Both the position numbers and the translations under genes were made by a program. This document shows, piece by piece, positions 19,528 through 26,837 of a DNA stretch of 64,000 nt (positions are counted from its first letter, which is position 1; each line of letters begins with the position of its first letter). The stretch is from NCBI GenBank assembly GCA_047606825.1, contig JASGDY010000055.1:29870-93869 (forward strand), given 5' to 3'. Under the pieces are notes generated by a model. That model saw nothing but the letters and a program-made list of their open reading frames with translations. It searched no databases and had not been told where the DNA came from. Source of the stretch: Rhizosphaericola sp047606825. GTDB taxonomy: Bacteria > Bacteroidota > Bacteroidia > Chitinophagales > Chitinophagaceae.

Positions 19528-19684
19528 TTGCTGTTTATAGCATCATTAGTAGTTTATCGACGAACCGCAGATAACGCAGGCAAAAATCGGGATTTTTGCG
19601 GCATCGACCACGGGTGGCGTGCTTGGCTATATCGTATTGAAAAGTAAAGAGGCAAAAGCAAAAAACGCAACAGTTAAGGGTTGA
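19528..19684 (+). pseudogene. 3' remnant of a Na+/H+ antiporter gene (nhaA), frameshifted
   Basis: No ATG-initiated frame exists here, but reading through gives LLFIASLV, a one-base shift at about 19552, then FIDEPQITQAKIGIFAAST and TGGVLGYIVLKSKE to a TGA at 19682. This resembles the NhaA C-terminus (E. coli: IFIASLAF, then a helix beginning AKLGILVGS and ending VIGYSWLR). The rest of the gene is missing, and the remnant begins 10 nt after the GDPD stop. The Lys-rich tail overlaps a copy of the dispersed A-rich repeat. The identification rests on remembered NhaA sequence. Confidence 0.6.
19640..19668 (+). repeat. Dispersed A-rich repeat, copy 1
   Basis: Contains the core AAAAGTAAAGAGGCAAAAGC followed by AAAAAACGC. 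It is closely related to copies at 23032, 43661 and (reversed) 45681. Here it encodes the Lys-rich end of the nhaA remnant. Confidence 0.6.
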
Positions 19685-19713
19685 TGGATGTCTCCATTTT
19701 TAACTGTTGCGTT
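19658..19713 (-). terminator. Rho-independent terminator of the Lys/Ala-rich protein gene
   Basis: The 14-base arms AACGCAACAGTTAA (19664-19677) and TTAACTGTTGCGTT (19700-19713) are perfect complements, and an inner ATGGA/TCCAT pair sits in the loop. On the minus strand the stem is followed by a T tract (19660-19665). It lies 9 nt after the stop at 19722. Confidence 0.8.
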
Positions 19714-19721
19714 ACACGAGG

Positions 19722-19928
19722 TTATTTTGTTGTCGTGGCTGCTGCTGCGGCTTCTGTCTTTTTAGCTTTATGGGCAGCTTTCTTAGCCTTTTTAGCAGCT
19801 TTTTTCTCTGCTTTCTTTTCCGCCTTTTCTGTTTTCGGCGTTTCTTTCTTTACGTCTTGGGCCAATGAAACTGTTGAGATTCCTGCCATAAGAGCAAGCG
19901 CAAGTGCTGTGGTGAAAATCTTTTTCAT
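19722..19928 (-). CDS. Small secreted Lys/Ala/Glu-rich protein
   Basis: A 68-residue protein with a convincing signal peptide (KKIFTTALALALMAGISTVS, then LAQ, cleavage near residue 23). The mature part of about 45 residues is almost only Lys, Ala, Glu and Thr (KAEKKAEKKAAKKAKKAAHK), like the C-terminal tail of histone H1 but exported. A strong terminator follows, which supports a real, separately transcribed gene. Function is unknown. Possible roles such as binding to polyanions (LPS, nucleic acid, capsule) are guesses. Similar small Ala/Lys-rich secreted proteins occur in Bacteroidota without known function. Confidence 0.75.
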   Translation of the reverse strand: MKKIFTTALALALMAGISTVSLAQDVKKETPKTEKAEKKAEKKAAKKAKKAAHKAKKTEAAAAATTTK

Positions 19929-20020
19929 AATCTTAAATTTATGTGTTTCTTATTTGGACGGGCAAGATATTAAAAAGTTAACGGCAGTCGGTTAATGTTA
20001 GGTTAAACAATTTCCCTCTC

Positions 20021-20049
20021 TTTGCATATCGTGCTTTTGATTACTTTTG
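20021..20049 (+). promoter_or_regulatory. Bacteroidota-type promoter of lptC
   Basis: TTTG at 20021-20024, 17 nt, then TACTTTTG at 20042-20049, a perfect TAnnTTTG element. The start codon at 20057 is only 7 nt after the element, so the mRNA would have almost no leader. Confidence 0.55.
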
Positions 20050-20056
20050 TCCGTCC

Positions 20057-20644
20057 ATGAAAATGAAAGTATTGGTATATTTAGGTTTGGCATTGTTACT
20101 GTTGTCTTCCTGCGAAAACGACATGAGCGAGATGCGCGCACTCGATGCCAAGAGCACCAAAGTCGAAACAGGCACGATGATCAACGCATATATGAGCGTA
20201 GGTGGCAAAATCCGGGCGCACCTTACGGCGCCGCTCATGAAGCGTTCGACCTCGGATTCCAACATGACGGAGTTTCCGAAAACGCTGCACGTCTACCTGT
20301 ACAATGACAGTGGCACGCAGGTGACAACCTATATTTTTGCCAAATATGGCCGCCAAGTGGGTTCCAGGAACCTCATATTCCTCAAAGACAGCGTTGTCAT
20401 CTACAACACCAACAAGGACACGCTCCGCACCTCTGAACTGTACTGGAACCAAAGCACCAATAAGATGTACACTGACAAAGTGGTGTGGGCACACCGCATC
20501 GACCCGACGGAACAGTATATCCACGCCAAAAGTGGGATGGTTGCATCTTCTTCCAATTTCAACAATTATACTTTTTTTGATCCGCAGGACGACAGTTTTC
20601 TCCAGTATAGCGAGGCGGCGTTGGGGCCGGGCGGCGTGCAGTAG
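20057..20644 (+). CDS. lptC: LPS export ABC transporter periplasmic protein LptC
   Basis: A 195-residue lipoprotein-like LptC that would carry LPS from the LptBFG complex toward the LptA bridge. The N-terminus VLVYLGLALLLLSSCEND has a lipobox (LSSC). The rest is the repetitive beta-strand pattern of the LptC/OstA fold: GKIRAHLTAPLM, ..MTEFPKTLHVYLYND, ELYWNQSTNKMYTDKVVW. Bacteroidota LptC proteins often show this lipoprotein form. A near-leaderless promoter lies upstream, and a CBS-domain membrane protein gene follows. Confidence 0.82.
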   Translation: MKMKVLVYLGLALLLLSSCENDMSEMRALDAKSTKVETGTMINAYMSVGGKIRAHLTAPLMKRSTSDSNMTEFPKTLHVYLYNDSGTQVTTYIFAKYGRQVGSRNLIFLKDSVVIYNTNKDTLRTSELYWNQSTNKMYTDKVVWAHRIDPTEQYIHAKSGMVASSSNFNNYTFFDPQDDSFLQYSEAALGPGGVQ

Positions 20645-20731
20645 TCTAATGGATATTGGAAAGCCCAGGGTGGTCAGAGGATAGGATACTTTTTCTGAAA
20701 AATTGTCCCCCTGTTTTGTGGCGTTTTCGTC

Positions 20732-20755
20732 GTTGTTGGCATCATTGCCAACAAC
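20732..20755 (+). terminator. Perfect 10-bp hairpin after lptC
   Basis: GTTGTTGGCA, loop TCAT, TGCCAACAAC. No T run follows, so termination is only a possibility. It may act as a 3' stabiliser of the lptC mRNA. Confidence 0.4.
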
Positions 20756-20830
20756 TTATATCGGATGCTGCGGATATATTTATTCAAAAAAAGTTTCCTC
20801 GATTTTCTCGGATTGTATTAATTTAGTGAC

Positions 20831-22096
20831 ATGACACAACAGGCCGCTCTTATTGGGATTATCATTTGTCTGTTACTGGTATTATTTTTTGCTGGTATGG
20901 AGATCGCTTTTGTCACAGCCAACAAGCTCAATATCGAACTGCGCAAAAAGCAGGGGAAGTCGTCCGGCGTCATCCTGTCCAAATATAATGAACGTCCGAC
21001 CAGTCTCATCGCGGCGTTGATTGCGGGTATTGTACTGGCGTTTATCGTCTATGCCTTGCTGTTCCAGGAACTGATGAAGCAGTCGGTGTGGCGTCCGATA
21101 CATTTGCAGAATGAGTACCTTGTCGCTATTTTCAACTTCTGTATTGCACTTTTGTTTGCAATATTGTTTGGACGTTTGCTGCCAAGGGTGATTTTCAGTA
21201 GGAATGACAAGGTGCTGTATTTCTTTTCGCCATTGATGGAGATATTGGTTTCCGTATTGATCCCGATCGTCAAGCTGTTTTCAGGACTGTCCAGGGGTAT
21301 CTTGGTCTATCTGTTCAACATCAACAAAAGCAAGCTAGACAACGCCTTCTCCAAAGCCAGTGTCAGCCAGTTTTACCGTATCGGCAAAAGTATGGACGAG
21401 AACAGCACTGTGCCGGAAGGCAGCGCGCGTCTTTTCGAAAACGCGCTTTCGCTGGCCAAGACGACGGTACACCAATGTCTTGTGCCTCGGACCGAGATCA
21501 TCGCCGTGCCAGACACAATCAGTATAGAAGATCTGCGTCAACGTTTTTTGGACAAAAACATCAGCCGCCTGGTTGTGTACAAAAACACGATTGACAATAT
21601 TGTCGGCTATGTGCACCAACTGGACCTTTTTAAAAAACCAAAGACACTCAGTAGTATATTGATGCCGGTCTTCATCGTTCCCGAGTCGATGAATGCTATC
21701 AACCTGTTGTCCAGCTTCTCACGGGAAAGGAAAAGCGTGGCCTGGGTCGTGGACGAATACGGTGGTACGGCCGGCATCGTCACGATGGAGGACATCATCG
21801 AGGAAATATTTGGCGACATCCACGACACGACGGCTGTCAACTACCTGGTGGAAAAAAAACTTTCAGACCGGGAATACATCTTTTCCGGCAGGCTGGAACT
21901 CGACTATCTCAACCATGAATATGCGCTGGACTTCCCCACCAACCGCAACGCGGAAACCCTCTCCGGCTACATCATCAACCACAACAGGACCTTGCCCAAA
22001 GTCAATGACCGTATCATCATCGAAGACTATGAGTTTGAAATCCTCGTCGTTACGGATACCCGCATCGACAAGGTACAGTTGAAAGTGCTGCGGTAG
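20831..22096 (+). CDS. CNNM/CorC-type membrane protein with CBS pair (GldE/hemolysin family)
   Basis: A 421-residue protein with an N-terminal CNNM (DUF21) membrane domain of 3-4 segments (about residues 5-150). It is followed by two CBS domains (about 200-330, with FLDKNISRLVVYKNTIDNIV and VAWVVDEYGGTAGIVTMED) and a C-terminal CorC/HlyC domain. Related proteins are called hemolysin family, magnesium/cobalt efflux or, in gliding Bacteroidota, GldE. The sequence alone does not show which role applies. It follows lptC by 186 nt, a common pairing in the phylum. Confidence 0.85.
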   Translation: MTQQAALIGIIICLLLVLFFAGMEIAFVTANKLNIELRKKQGKSSGVILSKYNERPTSLIAALIAGIVLAFIVYALLFQELMKQSVWRPIHLQNEYLVAIFNFCIALLFAILFGRLLPRVIFSRNDKVLYFFSPLMEILVSVLIPIVKLFSGLSRGILVYLFNINKSKLDNAFSKASVSQFYRIGKSMDENSTVPEGSARLFENALSLAKTTVHQCLVPRTEIIAVPDTISIEDLRQRFLDKNISRLVVYKNTIDNIVGYVHQLDLFKKPKTLSSILMPVFIVPESMNAINLLSSFSRERKSVAWVVDEYGGTAGIVTMEDIIEEIFGDIHDTTAVNYLVEKKLSDREYIFSGRLELDYLNHEYALDFPTNRNAETLSGYIINHNRTLPKVNDRIIIEDYEFEILVVTDTRIDKVQLKVLR

Positions 22097-22110
22097 GCGC
22101 AAAATTGTAT

Positions 22111-22140
22111 TTTGCCATAAACCGCAGACTTATAACTTTG
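22111..22140 (+). promoter_or_regulatory. Bacteroidota-type promoter of tatC
   Basis: TTTG at 22111-22114, 18 nt, TAACTTTG at 22133-22140. This matches the TTTG/N17-21/TAnnTTTG pattern and lies 25 nt before the tatC ATG. Confidence 0.7.
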
Positions 22141-22165
22141 TGCACCTAATTATAATAGCAGTTCG

Positions 22166-23026
22166 ATGATAAACGATTTATTGAAAAGAGGTGGGCACGA
22201 AGAAACGGCGGAGATGTCATTTGTAGACCATTTGGAAGCGTTGCGCTGGCATATCGTACGATCTATTCTGGTAATCCTCCTTTTGGCTGTTATTATCTTC
22301 ATCAAGATGAACTGGGTGTCGACCAATATCCTTTTTGGGCCGCTCAATCCGGATTTCGTCAGCTATACCGGTTTTTGTAAGTTCAGCCACTGGATCCATG
22401 CCGGTGATGCCTTCTGTCTGCCGCCGTTGCAGATCCAGATGCAGGCGACCGAGTTTGGGACGCAGTTCATCAGTAGTTTCACGATTGCCATATTGGGTGG
22501 TTTTATCGTTGCGTTTCCTTATGTCTTCTGGGAGTTCTGGCGTTTCGTCAAGCCGGCGTTGAAACCCAACGAGCTGAAAACCACCCGTTTTGCCATTTTT
22601 TGGGTTTCGTTTTTTTTCTTTCTGGGCGCGGCTTTCGGGTATTTTGTGTTGAGCCCCTTTACTTTCAATTTTTTGGCCAGTTACCAGATCAGCGACAAAA
22701 ACTTTATCAAGACCATACCTACACTGGACGATTACATCAGCAATATCACCAATATCATATTGGGTTGCGGTGTCGCGTTTGAGATGCCTGTACTTGCCTA
22801 TGTCTTGACCAAGGTCGGGCTGATCACGCCCAGATTCCTCACGGCCTACCGCAAGTATGCGCTTGTCATCATATTGGTCATCGCCGCAGTGATTACGCCC
22901 AGCCCGGACTGGATTAGCCAGATGCTGGTGTTCATCCCACTGTTCAGCCTATATGAACTGAGCGTGATGGTTTCCAAAAGAATCTACAAGGAAGAACAGG
23001 AAAGGGAAAAGGAAGAATGGAGTTAG
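22166..23026 (+). CDS. tatC: Sec-independent (twin-arginine) translocase TatC
   Basis: Core receptor of the Tat system, which exports folded cofactor proteins. It has 286 residues with six membrane segments. The conserved opening MSFVDHLEALRWHIVRS contains the Glu-Leu-Arg motif that binds twin-arginine signals. FPYVFWEFWRFVKPAL is the other family hallmark, and VIAAVITPSPDWISQ lies near the end. No tatA/B is adjacent. It is relevant here because ActB (32280) carries a twin-arginine-like signal. Confidence 0.95.
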   Translation: MINDLLKRGGHEETAEMSFVDHLEALRWHIVRSILVILLLAVIIFIKMNWVSTNILFGPLNPDFVSYTGFCKFSHWIHAGDAFCLPPLQIQMQATEFGTQFISSFTIAILGGFIVAFPYVFWEFWRFVKPALKPNELKTTRFAIFWVSFFFFLGAAFGYFVLSPFTFNFLASYQISDKNFIKTIPTLDDYISNITNIILGCGVAFEMPVLAYVLTKVGLITPRFLTAYRKYALVIILVIAAVITPSPDWISQMLVFIPLFSLYELSVMVSKRIYKEEQEREKEEWS

Positions 23027-23031
23027 AAGTC

Positions 23032-23060
23032 GAAAGCAATAAGGCAAAAACAAAAAACGC
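23032..23060 (+). repeat. Dispersed A-rich repeat, copy 2
   Basis: GAAAGCAATAAGGCAAAAAC followed by AAAAAACGC, 6 nt after the tatC stop. It agrees with copy 1 at most positions, including the CAAAAAACGC end. Confidence 0.6.
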
Positions 23061-23162
23061 TTAACGCAACGCGGGCAAGCATGAGCGTAACGGCTCTTGT
23101 GTGGAGGTTGCCTTAATACTGCACAAAAAAATGTATCAGCGATTTCTTTGTGGCTGTTAGGT

Positions 23163-23420
23163 TCAATTAGAAAAATAACCCATCCCAAAATCCTCGTCCG
23201 AAAGCGCGGACTCCGCATTAAGCAATAATTTTTCTGCTGTGTCCACTTTGTCTTTTGGGACGGACAGCTTGATGCCTCCGTTGGCAATGTTCCATACGGG
23301 CATGATCGTGCTTACCGTCTCGTCCTGGAGAAAGCAGGGGATCTGGTGCCCTTCCAACAAACCTTTGGCAATGTTGGCGGAAACGTAATTGTTGTACTGG
23401 CGTATCATTATAAAATCCAT
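23163..23420 (-). CDS. DUF2007 family protein
   Basis: A small 85-residue cytosolic protein. FIMIRQYNNYVSANIAKGLL at the N-terminus and IKLSVPKDKVDTAEKLL near the end are the DUF2007 ('putative signal transducing protein') pattern. The ATG at 23420 was chosen because the family starts about there; an open frame extends to 23468 without similarity. The biochemical role of the family is not established. It is the last gene of a minus-strand block convergent with tatC. Confidence 0.8.
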   Translation of the reverse strand: MDFIMIRQYNNYVSANIAKGLLEGHQIPCFLQDETVSTIMPVWNIANGGIKLSVPKDKVDTAEKLLLNAESALSDEDFGMGYFSN

Positions 23421-23498
23421 ATCGCAAAGTAAAAAGTGAGGACATCCTAATGTGCATAACGCCGCCACCCAGCGGGGTCCGATACGTTCCTATTTCGG

Positions 23499-24299
23499 CT
23501 ATTTTATCCTAGAATCTAATGCGTTTCTCAGGTTACTATATTGCATGAGGTCAACTTTGATGCTGCCGACGGACAGGTCGCTTTCGATACGCACGGGTAT
23601 GTGGTTGTCGTCGTCGCTGATCCATGCCGTCATTTTTTCGCCGCCTTTGAACACGTTGCCCTTCAGCAACAGGGGCTTTACTTTGATTGCTTTAAATGTG
23701 CCGAGCTTGGTTTCCACGTTTTCCTTGCCGAGGTAGCGCAGGTACATGTGGTAGACTTCGCCGGCGAGGTACATGTCAAAAACAATCTTGGTGTTGACGG
23801 CAATCTTGTCAAAGTCGAGGCTTCTGACGTTGAACAGTGCGCTGATGATGTCAAAGGAACATTTTGGTACGGAAATCTGTTTGTTTTCTTCCGTGAGTAC
23901 CGTTCCCTTGGCGTGGTCAAAGAGTGCTGTCTGGCTTCTTTTGTATTTTCCCTCGTTGACGTTTCGGATAAATTTGACGGGGAGCATGGACTGTTTGTCA
24001 TAATAGCTTTCGTAGCGGTCGCGTACTTTGAATATCCAGTCGTATTTGGCATTAGTCCAGCCGGTACCGACGGTGTGGTAGACGTCGGCATCGGCGAATT
24101 TTTCCCCCGTGGTCTTGAAGTTGGCTGTACCCGCATTGAAATAAACGCCGACAACGGAATAAAATATGCTGTAGGTAATCGACTCGCCCACCGCAAAGGA
24201 ATTGTTGGTAACACCGCAGACTTTCAGGTCGTTTTGTCCCCACATCGGGCATGTCGCCGATAGGCTTAATGCCAAGGTTAGTAAATATCTCCGTATCAT
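23499..24299 (-). CDS. DUF3108 domain protein, periplasmic
   Basis: A 266-residue exported protein with a signal peptide (YLLTLALSLSATCPMWGQ). The beta-rich body (GESITYSIFYSVVGVYFNAG, WIFKVRDRYESYYD, IVFDMYLAGEVYHMYLRYLG) fits DUF3108, a family of periplasmic proteins of unknown function with a likely lipocalin-like beta fold. It overlaps the upstream membrane protein gene by 4 nt on the same strand, so the two probably act together. Confidence 0.82.
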   Translation of the reverse strand: MIRRYLLTLALSLSATCPMWGQNDLKVCGVTNNSFAVGESITYSIFYSVVGVYFNAGTANFKTTGEKFADADVYHTVGTGWTNAKYDWIFKVRDRYESYYDKQSMLPVKFIRNVNEGKYKRSQTALFDHAKGTVLTEENKQISVPKCSFDIISALFNVRSLDFDKIAVNTKIVFDMYLAGEVYHMYLRYLGKENVETKLGTFKAIKVKPLLLKGNVFKGGEKMTAWISDDDNHIPVRIESDLSVGSIKVDLMQYSNLRNALDSRIK

Positions 24300-25291
24300 T
24301 TGTTTTTAAAGATTTTCACGCCTAAAATAAACAAAGTACCCAATATGGACGGAATTATTATGTTGACCAGCCATATCAGTATCGCCGCGCTCACAATCCC
24401 GAGGTCATTGGAACTGAAAAGCCCATACAACTGTAGGCTGATCTGTCCACGCATGCCGACTTCTGCAACCGGGATGGTTGGCACGACCGTCATTATGAGG
24501 AACATAGCGGCCGTGGCGGAGGCGCACCCCAACACGGACATCTGCACGCCCAACATGTAAAATACCAACAGATATTGCAAAAGGAATACCAGATAACGCA
24601 GAAAGGCAAAAAACAATACCCCTGCCAATAGTCCCGTATCGTAGGATTCCAGGCTCACGATGAAGATCCTGTGGCGGTAGATGACCGGAATCTTTTGCAG
24701 CCATCGGGCAAACCAGGATATCCTGAAATACATCAGCACCAGCAAAACCGTACTGGCAATGATGAAATAAAACAAGCCTTGCATCCACCATTTCAATATC
24801 GGGGTGGTCGGGAGCGTCCCGTCGGTCGCCGCCAAATGCAGCATTACCGCTGTGCCGATGAGCCCCATGGTAAACGTGACAATGATCTGGCTGATGCTTC
24901 CCACTATGCTGACAGAAATCGAACGCAGCCTTTTGCCGTCATGCAGGTACAGCATCCGCCCCAGGTATTCGCCCAGGCCATTGGGGATAAAAAGAGAAAA
25001 CGACAGCCCTGACATCACGGCACGGAGTCCTGTAAATAGTGAAATCTTCTCGACAGACTGGACAAGGTAACGCCATTTCATGGCTTCCAGCGACCAGTTG
25101 AGCAGCATCAGCGCGACCAGTACGGTCAACAGCCACGCGTGTTGTCCGAATACCGTTTTGAGGTGTTCCCACGACGTGGCGATGTCCTCTTTTTCCGTCA
25201 GGTTTTTGTATATGAAACAACTCAGGACGATAAAGAGTATCGGCCCGATGATATAGTTGACGAGTACTTTGTATTTAAAAGTATTGTTCAA
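24296..25291 (-). CDS. Flippase-like membrane protein (LPG synthase TM/UPF0104 family)
   Basis: A 331-residue inner-membrane protein with 8 or so hydrophobic segments. SGLSFSLFIPNGLGEYLGRM is the family's 'P.R.GE..R'-like conserved stretch, and VPTIPVAEVGMRGQISLQLYGLF (cited from VPTIPVAEVGMRGQ) is the second one. Members include the membrane part of lysylphosphatidylglycerol synthase and putative lipid-linked sugar flippases. No synthetase domain is attached, so a lipid or glycolipid transport role is inferred only. It overlaps the DUF3108 gene (4 nt). Confidence 0.82.
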   Translation of the reverse strand: MNNTFKYKVLVNYIIGPILFIVLSCFIYKNLTEKEDIATSWEHLKTVFGQHAWLLTVLVALMLLNWSLEAMKWRYLVQSVEKISLFTGLRAVMSGLSFSLFIPNGLGEYLGRMLYLHDGKRLRSISVSIVGSISQIIVTFTMGLIGTAVMLHLAATDGTLPTTPILKWWMQGLFYFIIASTVLLVLMYFRISWFARWLQKIPVIYRHRIFIVSLESYDTGLLAGVLFFAFLRYLVFLLQYLLVFYMLGVQMSVLGCASATAAMFLIMTVVPTIPVAEVGMRGQISLQLYGLFSSNDLGIVSAAILIWLVNIIIPSILGTLFILGVKIFKNK

Positions 25292-25304
25292 AATCAGAAA
25301 TGGA

Positions 25305-25330
25305 CAAACCTAAGCTTTTTATAGATACAA
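25305..25330 (-). promoter_or_regulatory. Probable promoter of the UPF0104-DUF3108 operon
   Basis: On the minus strand TAGGTTTG (25305-25312) fits TAnnTTTG, 13 nt before the start at 25291. A TTG lies 15 nt further upstream (25328-25330), slightly closer than the usual spacing. Confidence 0.45.
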
Positions 25331-25473
25331 TTTTTTTGCCATATTGCTACAAGTGCATCCTTTGGGTAATTCACGTGTGAGAAATTTCATGTAGGTTTGT
25401 TGACAGGCTAGTTTCAATGGATGGACTGCTTCTTGGAATACTTGATTTTGAAAGCGTTCAATCTGTTGGATAA

Positions 25474-26484
25474 ATGAACCGAAAAACAAAACATAGACAG
25501 ATGAAAGACATAACCGTCGTCGATTATAACGAACAAGAAGCGCACGAATACCACCCCGAACGTCTAGAGGACTGCTTCCCGTTTCGCGACAATGCCAACG
25601 TGACTTGGGTCAATCTGTCTGGTTTGGATAAGGACGAGGTGCACCGTCTGTGTATGCACTACCAGATCCATTATCTTTTCGAACAGGACATCCTCAGCCA
25701 CGGCCAGCGGCCCAAGATGGACGAGCAGGACAATATCATCTTCTGCCTGCTCAACATGCTGCGCATAGACGAGCAGACGGAACGGCTGGACAAGGAACAG
25801 GTAAGTATCGTACTCGGACCTGGATTTGTGATCACGTTCCAGGAGGAGCCATATTTCGATGCTTTTAAAAGTATTCGCGAAAACATCAAGTCAGGACAGA
25901 ACCGCATCCGGCTCAAAGGTGCCGATTTCCTCTGTTATTCCATGCTGGATGCCATCGTGGATGATTATTCTGCCATTATCGACGATTATGGCGACCGGAT
26001 AGAGAACTATGAAGACGACCTTGTATTGAAAAAGAACTACAACTTTTCGATATCCAACATGATCCATATCCGAAAAGACCTGACATTGCTGCGGCGCAAC
26101 ATCATCCCGGTACGCGAAATCATCAGCAACCTGCTGAAGACCAGCAATACCCTTATAGAAAAAAACACCGAGCGGTATTTCAAGGACATCTACGACCACA
26201 TATTGCAGGCGCAGGACATCATGGAAAGCTATCACGACACGATGGTCAACCTGCATGACCTGTACCTCAACAAGTCGAGCCTCAAGATGAACGAATCCAT
26301 GAACGTGATGGCGGTCGTGACTTGCCTTTTGGCTCCTGCAACAGTTTTCAGTGGTATTTTCGGGATGAATTTTGAACATATCCCCTACTTACATGCTCCC
26401 CATAGTTTCTATGTGTTGATAGCCATCGTACTGGTTATAATGTTGTTCATGTTGGTTATCTTTCGCGTTAAGCGTTGGATCTAA
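25474..26484 (+). CDS. corA: CorA family magnesium/divalent cation transporter
   Basis: Homopentameric Mg2+ channel of 336 residues. The cytosolic N-terminal funnel leads to a long helix, then two C-terminal membrane segments. The signature GMNFEHIP (near residue 299) ends the first segment, and the basic tail FRVKRWI closes the protein. ATG 25474 gives a short basic lead, and ATG 25501 (KDITVVDYNEQ) is equally likely. A palindromic hairpin (26521-26538) follows. Confidence 0.93.
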   Translation: MNRKTKHRQMKDITVVDYNEQEAHEYHPERLEDCFPFRDNANVTWVNLSGLDKDEVHRLCMHYQIHYLFEQDILSHGQRPKMDEQDNIIFCLLNMLRIDEQTERLDKEQVSIVLGPGFVITFQEEPYFDAFKSIRENIKSGQNRIRLKGADFLCYSMLDAIVDDYSAIIDDYGDRIENYEDDLVLKKNYNFSISNMIHIRKDLTLLRRNIIPVREIISNLLKTSNTLIEKNTERYFKDIYDHILQAQDIMESYHDTMVNLHDLYLNKSSLKMNESMNVMAVVTCLLAPATVFSGIFGMNFEHIPYLHAPHSFYVLIAIVLVIMLFMLVIFRVKRWI

Positions 26485-26837
26485 ACGGTTTGGAAAAGAA
26501 AACAAAAAAAATCCCAAAAAAAACATTTACAAATGTTTGTTAGTTTAAAATATTCTCTTTTTCTTTGTGTTGTCAAAGTAGGAAACAAGAAGCTTTGATG
26601 ATTGCCTGCCTTTTAACGATTGATTGGTTCGATTGCACCGGAGTGAGATCCCGGTATTGCTTATGAAAATTGTGCGTGTATAGTGTTAAAGGTCTTACAA
26701 CTCGGTAAGACCTTTTTTATTGGGTGTAAAGCCCAATGTAGTTTACAGATGGAATATTTGATGTAGGTTTGGGAGATGGCGGATGTAAAATAAAAAGCAC
26801 AGTGTAAACTTTTACGTAAACCAAGGAAAGGGGAAAC
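26485..26837 (+). other. 353-nt spacer between corA and the AsmA-like gene
   Basis: No gene was found. It holds AAACATTT-AC-AAATGTTT (26521-26538), a possible 3' hairpin of corA, and the strong terminator-type hairpin at 26688. The remaining sequence shows no clear TAnnTTTG element. Confidence 0.5.
26688..26718 (+). terminator. Rho-independent terminator-type hairpin
   Basis: AAAGGTCTTAC (26688-26698), loop of 6, GTAAGACCTTT (26705-26715), then further T residues. Perfect 11-bp stem. It is about 200 nt after corA, so it ends either a long corA mRNA or a short untranslated RNA. Confidence 0.7.

Noticed and set aside
7184..19700. Near-identical 18-mers GATGGATGTCTCTATTTT (about 7184) and GATGGATGTCTCCATTTT (about 19683)
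   Set aside because: A 17 of 18 match between two sites is expected a few times by chance in 64 kb, and nothing else links the two places.
26615..26665. tRNA-like stretch with GGTTCGATT
   Set aside because: It looks like a T-loop for a few bases, but the T stem and acceptor stem do not pair and no anticodon arm can be drawn.
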